NCBI GenBank assembly: GCA_041571855.1 | Contig: JBFFTH010000132.1 | Coordinates: forward strand, 1 to 5,520 | Length of the DNA stretch: 5,520 nt | Direction of reading: 5' to 3' | Source: JACKOF01 sp041571855 | GTDB lineage: Bacteria > Pseudomonadota > Gammaproteobacteria > Pseudomonadales > Porticoccaceae | In this document: positions 1 to 5,520 of the stretch, one piece after another | Layout: every line of letters begins with the position of its first letter | How positions within the stretch are numbered: position 1 is the first letter of the stretch | Translations under genes and position numbers: made by a program | The notes under the pieces: generated by a model | Told to the model about the DNA's origin: nothing | Databases searched by the model: none | Seen by the model: only the letters and a program-made list of their open reading frames with translations

Positions 1-2
1 AG

Positions 3-2261
3 TCTGAACAGGCAAGGGCTTACGAAGGCTATGATCTGCCGGAGGTACAAAAAGATATTGTCGAAACGGCGCCTGCCGGACGGCTGACTATTCGTTTGGT
101 GATCGGTGGTATTACCTGCGCTGCCTGCGCCTGGCTGATAGAAAAGCACCTGTCGAAGCAGCCGGGAGTTGAAAGCGTCAGGGTCAATGTTACCCAGCAC
201 CAGTGCAGGGTCGAATGGGATCCGGAGCAAGTCAGGCTTAGCCGTATTTTTTACGAATTAGCGGCCATTGGCTACGAGGCGAGGCCTCTCCACGACAGCC
301 AGGTTGCTGAACTGCGCCAGCAGGAAAACAGGCGCTTTCTGCAGCGCCTCGGTCTTGCCGGTCTCGGTATGATGCAGACGGGCATGGTCGCGACTGGTCT
401 TTACTTTGGTGCCTTTCAGGGGATGGATGCCGACTGGAAAAACCTTCTCCGCTGGGTCGGCCTGTTTTTTGCGACTCCTGTTGTGCTCTTCTCTGCACAA
501 CCTTTCTTCATCGCGGCCTGGCGCAGCCTCAAAGTTCGCTCTCTGACAATGGATGTGTCTGTATCCCTGGCCATTGGGCTGGCCTATTCGGCGAGTTTAT
601 GGGCGACGCTGACACAGTCAGGTGAAGTCTATTTCGACTCGGTGGTAATGTTTACCTTCTTTCTGTCGCTCGGACGCTATCTGGAGATGAATGTGCGGCA
701 CCGCAATGCTGCGAGTGTCGAAAATATGGGGCAATTGCTGCCCCTGGTGGCGCTGCGGGTGGAGCCCGAGGGAGACAGGGCGGTGCCGGTGAGGATGCTG
801 GCAAAAGGAGACCTGGTGCGAATTGGTGCCGGGGATATTATCCCTTGTGATGGCGAAGTCGAGGAGGGCCGAAGTGCGGTGATAGAAGCGCTGCTCACCG
901 GTGAACCACAACCTGTTGCCAAGAGGAAGGGCGATATTGTCAGCGCCGGTACCTGTAATACCGAGCACCCGCTGCTGGTGCGGGTGCAGGCCGTGGGGGT
1001 GGAGACGAGACTGTCTGCCATTCTCAACCTGACAGAAGAGGCTGGCAGCCAGCGCCCCAGGATTGCCACGGTTGCCGACAGCATTGCCGGTTATTTTGTC
1101 GCTGCTGTACTGCTGATCTCTGTGGCAACGGCGCTGTACTGGTGGCAGCAGGCCCCCGCCGAGGCACTATGGATCACCCTGTCGGTCCTGGTTGTGACCT
1201 GCCCATGCGCGCTCTCCCTGGCAACGCCTTCTGCCCTAACAGTGGCGGCGGGGGAGCTTCAAAGAAGTGGTTTTCTGATCAATCGCAGCCATGTGCTGGA
1301 AACACTGGCTGTGGCGGACCATGTTGTATTCGACAAAACCGGAACACTTACCAGTGGAATAATGTCTGTAGCCGGCGTCATGCCCCTTGCTGATATTGGA
1401 TCTGAAAAAGTACTCGCCCTGTCGGCAGCACTGGAGTTGGGATCCAATCACCCGATTGCCAGGGCTTTTCCAGCTGAGGCCAGTGAGGAAAGAGCAACCG
1501 GTCTTCAGCAGTATATTGGTGAGGGTATCAGTGGCATCATTAACGGCACTCACACTGCTATTGGCAAGGCGGAGTTTGTCGCGCAACTTTTTGACCAGCC
1601 ACTGCCGCCATCTCCACCTGTTGAGCCAGGGCAGATCCTTTTGCTACTGGCCGATGAGACAGGGCTGCTGGCCTGGATTTACCTGCAGGACCAGGTTCGT
1701 CCGGAAACCGCTGCAGTTATTGAGCGACTGGCGCGCAAAGGACTGAAATTGCTCTTGTGCAGTGGTGATCGCAGTGCCTCTGTCGAGGCCATAGCCCGCG
1801 ATCTTTCTATCCCCAGCTGTAAGGGAGATATGACGCCCGAGCAGAAGTTAGAGACTGTACGCCAGTTGCAAAAAGAGGGCGGCAGGGTTGTGATGGTAGG
1901 TGATGGCATCAACGATGTGCCGGTGCTCAGTGGCGCAGACGTCTCTGTTGCAATGGGGGGAGCGGCTGACTTTGCACAGATCCATGCTGATAGTGTATTG
2001 CTATCAGGTAATCTGGAAACCCTGGTGGTGGCGATCGAAACTGCACGCAAAGCCCGACGTATTATCTGGCAAAATCTTGGCTGGGCGTTGTTATACAATC
2101 TTTTCGCTCTGCCCCTGGCTGTGGCCGGCATGGTGCCACCATGGGCAGCGGCCATTGGCATGTCTGCCAGTTCACTGCTTGTGGTGACAAACGCCCTGCG
2201 GTTGGGGCGCGCCCCTTCGGAGGCGGTAGATAAGGAAGAATACGTCAAGGCATTGAACTGA
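3..2261 (+). CDS. ccoI: CcoI (FixI) copper-translocating P1B-type ATPase for cbb3 oxidase assembly, 5' end missing
   Basis: Inner-membrane heavy-metal P-type ATPase that uses ATP to export Cu(I) to the periplasmic side for the binuclear centre of cbb3-type cytochrome c oxidase. The frame is open from base 3 with no stop, so the gene starts upstream of the window. The internal TTG at 96 is not a credible start, because it would leave the metal-binding domain almost without a beginning. 752 residues are visible. Numbered from base 3: HMA-domain metal site CAAC (C39, C42), actuator TGE (299-301), membrane copper motif CPC (400-402), phosphorylated Asp in DKTGTLT (D444), nucleotide-binding HP (483-484), hinge GDGIND (633-638), and the distal membrane residues YN (698-699) and MSASS (from 720). 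CcoI proteins usually also carry an N-terminal Cys-rich domain, which would lie in the missing part. The stop overlaps the start of ccoS by one base. The ccoS neighbour and the YDLPEV-type linker favour CcoI over a plain CopA efflux pump. Confidence 0.95.
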   Translation, partial: SEQARAYEGYDLPEVQKDIVETAPAGRLTIRLVIGGITCAACAWLIEKHLSKQPGVESVRVNVTQHQCRVEWDPEQVRLSRIFYELAAIGYEARPLHDSQVAELRQQENRRFLQRLGLAGLGMMQTGMVATGLYFGAFQGMDADWKNLLRWVGLFFATPVVLFSAQPFFIAAWRSLKVRSLTMDVSVSLAIGLAYSASLWATLTQSGEVYFDSVVMFTFFLSLGRYLEMNVRHRNAASVENMGQLLPLVALRVEPEGDRAVPVRMLAKGDLVRIGAGDIIPCDGEVEEGRSAVIEALLTGEPQPVAKRKGDIVSAGTCNTEHPLLVRVQAVGVETRLSAILNLTEEAGSQRPRIATVADSIAGYFVAAVLLISVATALYWWQQAPAEALWITLSVLVVTCPCALSLATPSALTVAAGELQRSGFLINRSHVLETLAVADHVVFDKTGTLTSGIMSVAGVMPLADIGSEKVLALSAALELGSNHPIARAFPAEASEERATGLQQYIGEGISGIINGTHTAIGKAEFVAQLFDQPLPPSPPVEPGQILLLLADETGLLAWIYLQDQVRPETAAVIERLARKGLKLLLCSGDRSASVEAIARDLSIPSCKGDMTPEQKLETVRQLQKEGGRVVMVGDGINDVPVLSGADVSVAMGGAADFAQIHADSVLLSGNLETLVVAIETARKARRIIWQNLGWALLYNLFALPLAVAGMVPPWAAAIGMSASSLLVVTNALRLGRAPSEAVDKEEYVKALN

Positions 2262-2482
2262 TGAAGAGTTTGCTTATATTGATCCCGGTTTCACTGGCTT
2301 TTTTTGTGCTGGCGGTCGCCTTTTTTATATGGGCTGTCAATAACTCTCAGTATGACGACCTCGACGGGGAAGGTGAGCGAATACTGTTTGACGATGACGA
2401 AACTGATCCTGACGAGCTACCTGCCACACCCTCTTCGAAGCATTCTGCCGAGCAGTCCGGTGAGTCCGGGAACAGGTCGTGA
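2261..2482 (+). CDS. ccoS: CcoS, cbb3-type cytochrome oxidase assembly protein
   Basis: Small inner-membrane protein (73 aa) needed for maturation of cbb3 oxidase; in Rhodobacter, CcoS loss gives an oxidase lacking heme and copper cofactors. One N-terminal membrane segment spans about residues 3-26. It is followed by the family signature YDDLDGEGERILFDDD (residues 31-46), which is diagnostic, and then a short acidic, Ser-rich and probably disordered cytoplasmic tail. The length fits the family, whose members are very small. The ATG at 2261 shares its A with the TGA stop of ccoI, and no strong Shine-Dalgarno sequence is visible (only AAGG near 2247-2250), so translation is probably coupled to ccoI. 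Its own stop overlaps the GTG start of the next gene by four bases. Confidence 0.95.
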   Translation: MKSLLILIPVSLAFFVLAVAFFIWAVNNSQYDDLDGEGERILFDDDETDPDELPATPSSKHSAEQSGESGNRS

Positions 2483-3222
2483 TTGAAGCGGCAACTCTGT
2501 GGCCGACAGTCGCGGGCCTGTTTATGGTCGGGCTGCTGGGTGCGGGTCATTGTGTCGGAATGTGTGGCGGCATAGTGGCAGCGCTGGGTTTTGCGGGTCA
2601 GGCTCAGCGGCCAAATCTTTTTCTTCTGTTAAGTTACAACAGCGGTCGTATTCTTTCCTATGCCAGTGCCGGAGCTCTCGTCGGTGCGCTGGGCTATTTT
2701 GGTGATAGCTATCTTGCGCTGGGGAAGCCGTTGCGAGCAATTGCCGGTGTTTTACTCATTCTGATGGGCTTCTACATTATGGGGATGACCAGGGTCCTGG
2801 CGTGGCTTGAAAAAGGCGGTGGTCACTTCTGGCGTCGCATTCAGCCGCTGGGCAATCGCTTTTTGCCGGTCAAATCGCCAGTGGAAGGTTTGCTGGCTGG
2901 CATGATCTGGGGATGGCTGCCCTGTGGCCTGGTTTATTCTGCGCTGGCGCTGGCTTCAACCAGCGCCAGCCCGGTTCAGGGTGCCCTGGGGATGCTGGCG
3001 TTCGGGGTTGGAACGCTGCCTGCGATGCTGGCGGGTGGGTATTTCTCGCAACAGCTGAAGGACCTGCTGCAGCGTCGCTCGCTGCGTCGCATGATGGGAG
3101 TTAGCCTTTTGCTGTTTGGACTCTGGACTCTCTGGTTTTCCATCTTCCCTCACCAGCAACACGCCACCGGACACAATCACCTGCCAGAGCATGCTGTCGA
3201 GTCGCATCAGCACAGCCATTAA
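2479..3222 (+). CDS. TauE/SafE-family (DsbD_2 / UreH-like) membrane protein of the cbb3 assembly cluster, His-rich C-terminus
   Basis: Polytopic inner-membrane protein, 247 aa, of the group usually annotated 'sulfite exporter TauE/SafE family' or 'urease accessory UreH-like transmembrane domain' and often found right after ccoS. Visible: about six hydrophobic segments; the motif GAGHCVGMCGG at residues 21-31 (H24, C25, M28, C29), a possible metal or thiol site in the first helix; and a second motif WGWLPCGLVYSA near residues 144-155, with a Pro-Cys pair resembling the CcdA/DsbD fold. The last 23 residues contain 8 His. Family membership is clear from the motifs; the substrate is not known, and a role in copper or thiol handling for the oxidase is inferred from the neighbours. 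The start is GTG at 2479, overlapping the ccoS stop by four bases (GTGA), which implies translational coupling. It is the last gene of this overlapping set. Confidence 0.88.
   Translation: MIEAATLWPTVAGLFMVGLLGAGHCVGMCGGIVAALGFAGQAQRPNLFLLLSYNSGRILSYASAGALVGALGYFGDSYLALGKPLRAIAGVLLILMGFYIMGMTRVLAWLEKGGGHFWRRIQPLGNRFLPVKSPVEGLLAGMIWGWLPCGLVYSALALASTSASPVQGALGMLAFGVGTLPAMLAGGYFSQQLKDLLQRRSLRRMMGVSLLLFGLWTLWFSIFPHQQHATGHNHLPEHAVESHQHSH
2943..2970 (+). repeat. Perfect 11-bp inverted repeat inside the TauE-like gene
   Basis: GCTGGCGCTGG at 2943-2953 and its exact reverse complement CCAGCGCCAGC at 2960-2970 are separated by six bases (CTTCAA). The stem is GC-rich and would fold stably in mRNA. It encodes the Ala/Ser-rich stretch just after the PCGLVY motif. 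No T-run follows, so it is not an intrinsic terminator. It may simply result from codon choice in an Ala/Ser/Leu-rich helix. Confidence 0.6.
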
Positions 3223-3232
3223 GGCACAGGAT

Positions 3233-3254
3233 CTGATTGTTTGAGATCAATTAG
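3233..3254. promoter_or_regulatory. Putative FNR/Anr-type binding site
   Basis: TTGTT-TGAG-ATCAA at 3237-3250 matches the FNR consensus TTGAT-N4-ATCAA at 9 of 10 defined positions. The dyad extends outward, with CTGATTG at 3233-3239 against CAATTAG at 3248-3254 pairing at 6 of 7 positions. Its centre, between 3243 and 3244, lies about 60 bases upstream of the predicted transcription start of the Yip1-family gene, close to the -61.5 class I activator position known for FNR. Oxygen control would suit the neighbouring cbb3 genes, but the assignment is by sequence match only. Confidence 0.5.
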
Positions 3255-3290
3255 CACACATTTTGTATTTTTTCTCGCCAAAACAGTGCT

Positions 3291-3296
3291 TATAAT
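3291..3296 (+). promoter_or_regulatory. Predicted sigma70 -10 element for the Yip1-family gene
   Basis: A perfect TATAAT lies 44 bases upstream of the ATG at 3341, with transcription expected to start near 3303. The region 17 bases upstream is only a T-run (3268-3273) with no good TTGACA match. A poor -35 would fit a promoter that needs an activator, such as the FNR-like site centred about 60 bases upstream of the start. Confidence 0.55.
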
Positions 3297-3329
3297 ACGA
3301 GGCGTCATAACCTGAAGAACAACAGAGCG

Positions 3330-3335
3330 AAGGGG
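3330..3335 (+). promoter_or_regulatory. Ribosome binding site that fixes the Yip1-family start
   Basis: AAGGGG sits five bases before ATG 3341, good spacing. The in-frame GTG at 3335 overlaps this purine run and would have no Shine-Dalgarno sequence of its own at a proper distance, so ATG 3341 is chosen. Confidence 0.75.
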
Positions 3336-3340
3336 TGAAT

Positions 3341-3946
3341 ATGTTAGGCCATATCATTGGTTTGTTTTCCAACCCGGTAGAGGAATGGAAAAAAATTGCT
3401 GCGTACTCGGATGAGCAGCTTAAACGCAAAATTCTGGGGTTTCTCCTGCTAGGCCTGATCCCCCCTGTTGCGGCCTATATTGGTATAACCAAGGTAGGCT
3501 GGTTGATTCTCGGCGGTGGTGTCGAGCGCATAAAAATTACCGCAGAGAGCGCTATACCCGGGGTTGTGCTGTTTTATGTTGCGATTATCGGAGCAGCAGT
3601 TTTTATTGGCTTTATGATGCACTGGATGTCAAAAACCTACGGTGTCAGCACCAGTAAGGCCCGCGGCTTAGTGTTTGTGTTTTACTGCAATGTCCCGGTT
3701 TACCTGGCTGGCCTGAAAATGGCATACCCATTGTGGTGGATTGACATGATATTGGCTACAGCGGCATGTAGTTATGCTATCCGCCTGCTTTATCTCGGTA
3801 TTTCACCCATGATGGGTGTGCCGGAAGATCGCGGTTTTCTCTACGCCAGCGCGGCTTTTGCCGTGTCACTGGTCTATGTGGTGGCAGTTCTCACCGCCAC
3901 AGTAATCGCCTGGGATTGGGTCGCTATGCCGGTATTTACCGACTGA
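3341..3946 (+). CDS. Yip1-family (YohC-like) inner membrane protein of unknown function
   Basis: 201-aa polytopic membrane protein. The N-terminus MLGHIIGLFSNPVEEWKKI is typical of bacterial Yip1-domain proteins such as E. coli YohC: a short amphipathic lead with an NPxEEW motif, then a basic linker (residues 24-30). Five hydrophobic segments are visible, at about residues 31-58, 72-93, 108-125, 131-153 and 166-191. A conserved-looking polar loop, MSKTYGVSTSKARGL, lies at about 96-110 between the second and third. The family has no established biochemical role in bacteria; eukaryotic Yip1 proteins act in vesicle trafficking, which says little here. It appears to be a monocistronic unit with its own promoter upstream and an intrinsic terminator 60 bases downstream. 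It lies in the same direction as the cbb3 assembly genes but is separated from them by 118 bases. Confidence 0.85.
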   Translation: MLGHIIGLFSNPVEEWKKIAAYSDEQLKRKILGFLLLGLIPPVAAYIGITKVGWLILGGGVERIKITAESAIPGVVLFYVAIIGAAVFIGFMMHWMSKTYGVSTSKARGLVFVFYCNVPVYLAGLKMAYPLWWIDMILATAACSYAIRLLYLGISPMMGVPEDRGFLYASAAFAVSLVYVVAVLTATVIAWDWVAMPVFTD

Positions 3947-4002
3947 TCATTCTCCTTGCGAGGCAAACGGTCAGTGGCGGCAGTGTGTAAAACGCCAAAA
4001 GC

Positions 4003-4043
4003 AAAGAAGCCATGGCAAGAAATTGCGGTGGCTTTTTTATTTT
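4003..4043 (+). terminator. Intrinsic terminator after the Yip1-family gene
   Basis: An 11-bp stem, AGCCATGGCAA (4008-4018) with TTGCGGTGGCT (4023-4033), has one G-G mismatch and one G-T wobble. It is closed by a GAAA tetraloop (GNRA type, 4019-4022) and followed by TTTTTTATTTT up to 4043. The A-rich bases before the stem can pair with the start of the T-run. It separates the Yip1-family gene from gloA. Confidence 0.88.
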
Positions 4044-4084
4044 AGAACTCTCTATCTTTCTCGTCAGTTTACAAGAGGCAACAC

Positions 4085-4465
4085 ATGCGTTTACTTCATA
4101 CCATGTTGCGAGTGGGTGATCTTGAAAAATCTATCGCTTTCTATACCGAACTTCTCGATATGCAGCTATTGCGTCGCAGCGATTATCCGGAGGGGCGCTT
4201 CACACTCGCTTTTCTTGGTTACGGCCCTGAAGCCGAAAATACCGTGCTGGAACTGACCCATAACTGGGACACCGCGAGCTACGAACATGGAAGCGCCTAC
4301 GGGCATATCGCCGTCGGTGTCGAGGATGTCTACGCTGCCTGTGAAAAAATTCGTGCCGGAGGGGGCAAAGTGATACGCGAGCCCGGTCCAATGATGCATG
4401 GCTCAACGGTGCTGGCATTTGTCGAAGATCCGGACGGTTACAAAATTGAATTGCTGCCTGCCTGA
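4085..4465 (+). CDS. gloA: GloA, lactoylglutathione lyase (glyoxalase I)
   Basis: Cytoplasmic metalloenzyme that converts the hemithioacetal of methylglyoxal and glutathione to S-lactoylglutathione, the first step of glyoxalase detoxification. The 126-aa protein aligns closely by eye with E. coli GloA: the same MRLLHTMLRVGDL start, LAFxGYGPE, AYGHIAV and AFVEDPDGYKIEL. It consists of two beta-alpha-beta-beta-beta modules of the VOC fold. All four metal ligands are present at the E. coli positions: H5, E56, H74 and E122. The short form, lacking the insertions of the Zn-type enzyme, predicts Ni/Co dependence. It ends soon after E122, so it is shorter than the 135-aa E. coli protein. The ATG at 4085 has AGAGG at 4074-4078, six bases upstream. 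It stands alone between the terminator of the upstream gene and the convergent rsx operon; no convincing promoter could be picked out in 4034-4073. Confidence 0.97.
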   Translation: MRLLHTMLRVGDLEKSIAFYTELLDMQLLRRSDYPEGRFTLAFLGYGPEAENTVLELTHNWDTASYEHGSAYGHIAVGVEDVYAACEKIRAGGGKVIREPGPMMHGSTVLAFVEDPDGYKIELLPA

Positions 4466-4510
4466 TACCAGCAGTTGATCCCTTCTACCGAAATCCGCTG
4501 AGCCGACAGA

Positions 4511-4536
4511 GCTAAAGCCAGATTGCGAGCTTTAGC
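4511..4536. repeat. Perfect 8-bp inverted repeat downstream of gloA
   Basis: GCTAAAGC (4511-4518) and GCTTTAGC (4529-4536) flank a 10-base loop. It lies 45 bases past the gloA stop. Neither strand has a T-run next to the stem, so it would be at best a weak or Rho-assisted terminator, or a 3'-end protecting stem for gloA mRNA. Confidence 0.45.
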
Positions 4537-4620
4537 AATACAGCGAGCAGACCAGCCAGACCCGGGCTCAGAGCGAGGCGAGGGGCAACGTATGTTTTCC
4601 GCTCAAGCTGTCCCAGGGTT

Positions 4621-4652
4621 TAAAGAACCAAGCGCGGCATCAGCCGGACGCT
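4621..4652 (-). terminator. Possible intrinsic terminator of the rsx operon
   Basis: Read on the minus strand two bases after the rsxE stop: AGCG, a 2-base bulge (TC), CGGC, loop TGAT, then GCCG and CGCT (4652 down to 4631). This gives 8 GC-rich pairs, followed by TGGTTCTTTA. The T-tract is interrupted, so efficiency is uncertain. The position right after the last gene of the operon supports the call. Confidence 0.4.
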
Positions 4653-4653
4653 T

Positions 4654-5370
4654 TCAGGATATTTGCCCGGTGGTGCGAACCCTCTTGCTGCCTTTGGCAA
4701 CGGGTGCTCTTCGCACCATTTGGCGCTGTTGAATTCGGTTGTCGATTACGTTTTTCAGCGCAATCAGCAGGCCGGTTACAATGAAGGCGCCGGGTGGCAG
4801 GATGGCTACCAGAAAACCATAGCCGTCACCAAACAGCTTGATCTCCCAGTTTTCCGCAATCGGCCCGAATAACAGGTCCATCCCCGCAAACAGCGTGCCA
4901 CTGCCAACTATTTCACGGATAGCACCGAGCAGAATCAGCACCAGCGCAAAACCGGTGCCCATCATCAGGCCATCGAGCGCAGATGCGCTGACGGGGTTTT
5001 TGCTTGCAAAGGCCTCGGCCCGTCCGAGGATAGTGCAGTTGGTGACGATGAGTGGAATGAAGATACCCAGTATCAGGTAGAGCTCATAGGTAAAGGCCTT
5101 CATCAACAGCTCGGCACAGGTGGTAAAGGTGGCGATGATCATCACAAAGGCAGGGATTTTTACCGCATCTGTGATGCGGTTGCGAATCAGCGAGACAACA
5201 ACGTTGGAGCCAGTAAGCACCAGCATGGTTGCCAGCCCCAGTCCCATGGCATTGACCACGGAACCGCTGACGGCCAGCAGCGGACACAGGCCGAGCAACT
5301 GCACCAGTGCAGCGTTGTTTTTCCACAGACCATTGCTGGTGATTTCAACGTAGGGGATTTTCTCAGCCAT
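4654..5370 (-). CDS. rsxE: RsxE/RnfE, membrane subunit of the Rnf/Rsx electron transport complex
   Basis: Integral inner-membrane subunit of the Rnf (Rsx) complex, which moves electrons between NADH and ferredoxin coupled to ion transport; in E. coli the Rsx form helps keep SoxR reduced. The 238-aa protein, close to the family's usual length of about 230, has roughly six membrane helices. It carries the two conserved half-membrane motifs LGLCPLLAVS (C29) and VTNCTILGRAEAF (C112). In NqrD/E and RnfA/E these Cys contribute to the intramembrane iron-sulfur centre with the partner subunit. The last ~25 residues form a basic, probably cytoplasmic tail. The ATG at 5370 has AGAGGT at 5381-5376 on the minus strand, five bases upstream. 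It overlaps the end of rsxG by 8 bases, so translation is probably coupled. RnfE rather than RnfA or NqrD is favoured by the N-terminus (GLWKNNAALVQLLGLCP) and the position after rsxG. Confidence 0.96.
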   Translation of the reverse strand: MAEKIPYVEITSNGLWKNNAALVQLLGLCPLLAVSGSVVNAMGLGLATMLVLTGSNVVVSLIRNRITDAVKIPAFVMIIATFTTCAELLMKAFTYELYLILGIFIPLIVTNCTILGRAEAFASKNPVSASALDGLMMGTGFALVLILLGAIREIVGSGTLFAGMDLLFGPIAENWEIKLFGDGYGFLVAILPPGAFIVTGLLIALKNVIDNRIQQRQMVRRAPVAKGSKRVRTTGQIS

Positions 5371-5520
5371 GGCTGACCTCTGCCGGGGGGGTATTCTCTT
5401 TATCGGGTGAAGACATCAATTTTTGCGCTTCTTTCAGCAGCCTTGCCTGGTCTTCCTCGAAATATTGCAGGGCTTTCCTGACCTGGTTGACGACCGCGCG
5501 CGGGGTAATGGTGGCACCGG
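5363..5520 (-). CDS. rsxG: RsxG/RnfG, FMN-carrying subunit of the Rnf/Rsx complex, C-terminal fragment
   Basis: Only the last 51 codons are in the window (in frame from 5518); the gene continues beyond the right edge on the minus strand. The visible part opens with GATITPRAVV, the end of the S/T-G-A-T motif in which the Thr (codon 5512-5510) carries covalently bound FMN in RnfG and NqrC. An amphipathic helix (VNQVRKALQYFEEDQARLLKE) and a polar tail ending SHG follow. RnfG is a periplasm-facing, membrane-anchored electron carrier of the complex. The stop TGA at 5365-5363 lies inside the start of rsxE, an 8-base overlap. The order rsxG-rsxE matches the usual rnfABCDGE layout, so rnfA-D are expected further upstream on this strand. 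Confidence 0.92.
   Translation of the reverse strand, partial: GATITPRAVVNQVRKALQYFEEDQARLLKEAQKLMSSPDKENTPPAEVSHG

Larger units (their letters stand above)
4466..4653. other. Convergent intergenic region between gloA and rsxE
   Basis: 188 bases between two converging genes. No credible coding sequence is seen: small open frames here lack a ribosome binding site and family features. It holds a perfect 8-bp inverted repeat just after gloA and a bulged hairpin just after the rsxE stop, each described separately. The nth gene that commonly follows rsxE in enterobacteria and pseudomonads is not here. Confidence 0.7.

Noticed and set aside
96..98. TTG at 96 as the start of the P-type ATPase
   Set aside because: The same frame is open to the window edge with CcoI-like sequence before it, and this start would begin just seven residues before the CAAC metal site.
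1679..2248. 189-residue open frame on the minus strand within ccoI
   Set aside because: It lies wholly opposite conserved ccoI coding sequence (GDGIND to MSASS region), has no recognisable family features, and looks like an antisense shadow of a GC-rich gene.
3335..3337. GTG start for the Yip1-family protein
   Set aside because: The codon overlaps the Shine-Dalgarno run that is well placed for ATG 3341, and family members begin at the MLxHxxGLF position.
4023..4058. Sigma70 promoter for gloA overlapping the terminator
   Set aside because: TTGCGG and the T/A-rich segments downstream do not give a -35/-10 pair with acceptable spacing, so no promoter is claimed.
4166..4418. Minus-strand frames opposite gloA
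   Set aside because: They are antisense to a gene with all catalytic residues conserved, and show no ribosome binding site or domain.
4523..4732. Small + strand open frame in the gloA/rsxE gap
   Set aside because: It runs into the 3' end of rsxE on the opposite strand, has no good ribosome binding site, and its composition resembles no known family.

Overview
The window looks like a chromosomal segment of a free-living gammaproteobacterium of moderate GC content. This rests on three things: a cbb3 oxidase assembly cluster (ccoI-ccoS-TauE-like), an Rnf/Rsx complex operon in the usual rnfG-rnfE order, and a short E. coli-type Ni-dependent glyoxalase I. Genus cannot be assigned from this sequence. 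Coding density is high, no mobile element, CRISPR array, tRNA or rRNA was seen, and the genes look like core metabolism.

Region 1 (1-3222, + strand) is the distal part of a cbb3-type cytochrome c oxidase maturation operon. It holds a 5'-truncated CcoI copper-exporting P1B-ATPase, then CcoS (1-base stop/start overlap), then a TauE/SafE or DsbD_2-like membrane protein with a GHCxGMCGG motif and a His-rich tail (4-base overlap). Together they supply and insert copper and cofactors into the respiratory oxidase used at low oxygen. The structural genes (ccoNOQP) and ccoG/ccoH are presumed to lie upstream, outside the window.

Region 2 (3223-4043, + strand) is a single transcription unit. A 118-base gap carries an FNR/Anr-like palindrome about 60 bases upstream of the predicted start of transcription and a perfect TATAAT -10 element. 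It is followed by a Yip1-family inner membrane protein of unknown role and a strong intrinsic terminator with a GAAA loop.

Region 3 (4085-4465, + strand) is gloA, lactoylglutathione lyase, with all four metal ligands present.

Region 4 (4466-5520) is a 188-base convergent intergenic region, then the 3' end of the rnf/rsx operon on the minus strand: rsxE complete and the last 51 codons of rsxG, which overlaps rsxE by 8 bases. The operon probably ends at 4654, because no nth gene follows rsxE in the window.

Nothing here looks like an undescribed system. The observations most worth following up are the putative FNR control of the Yip1 gene next to the cbb3 assembly genes, and the His-rich tail on the TauE-like protein.
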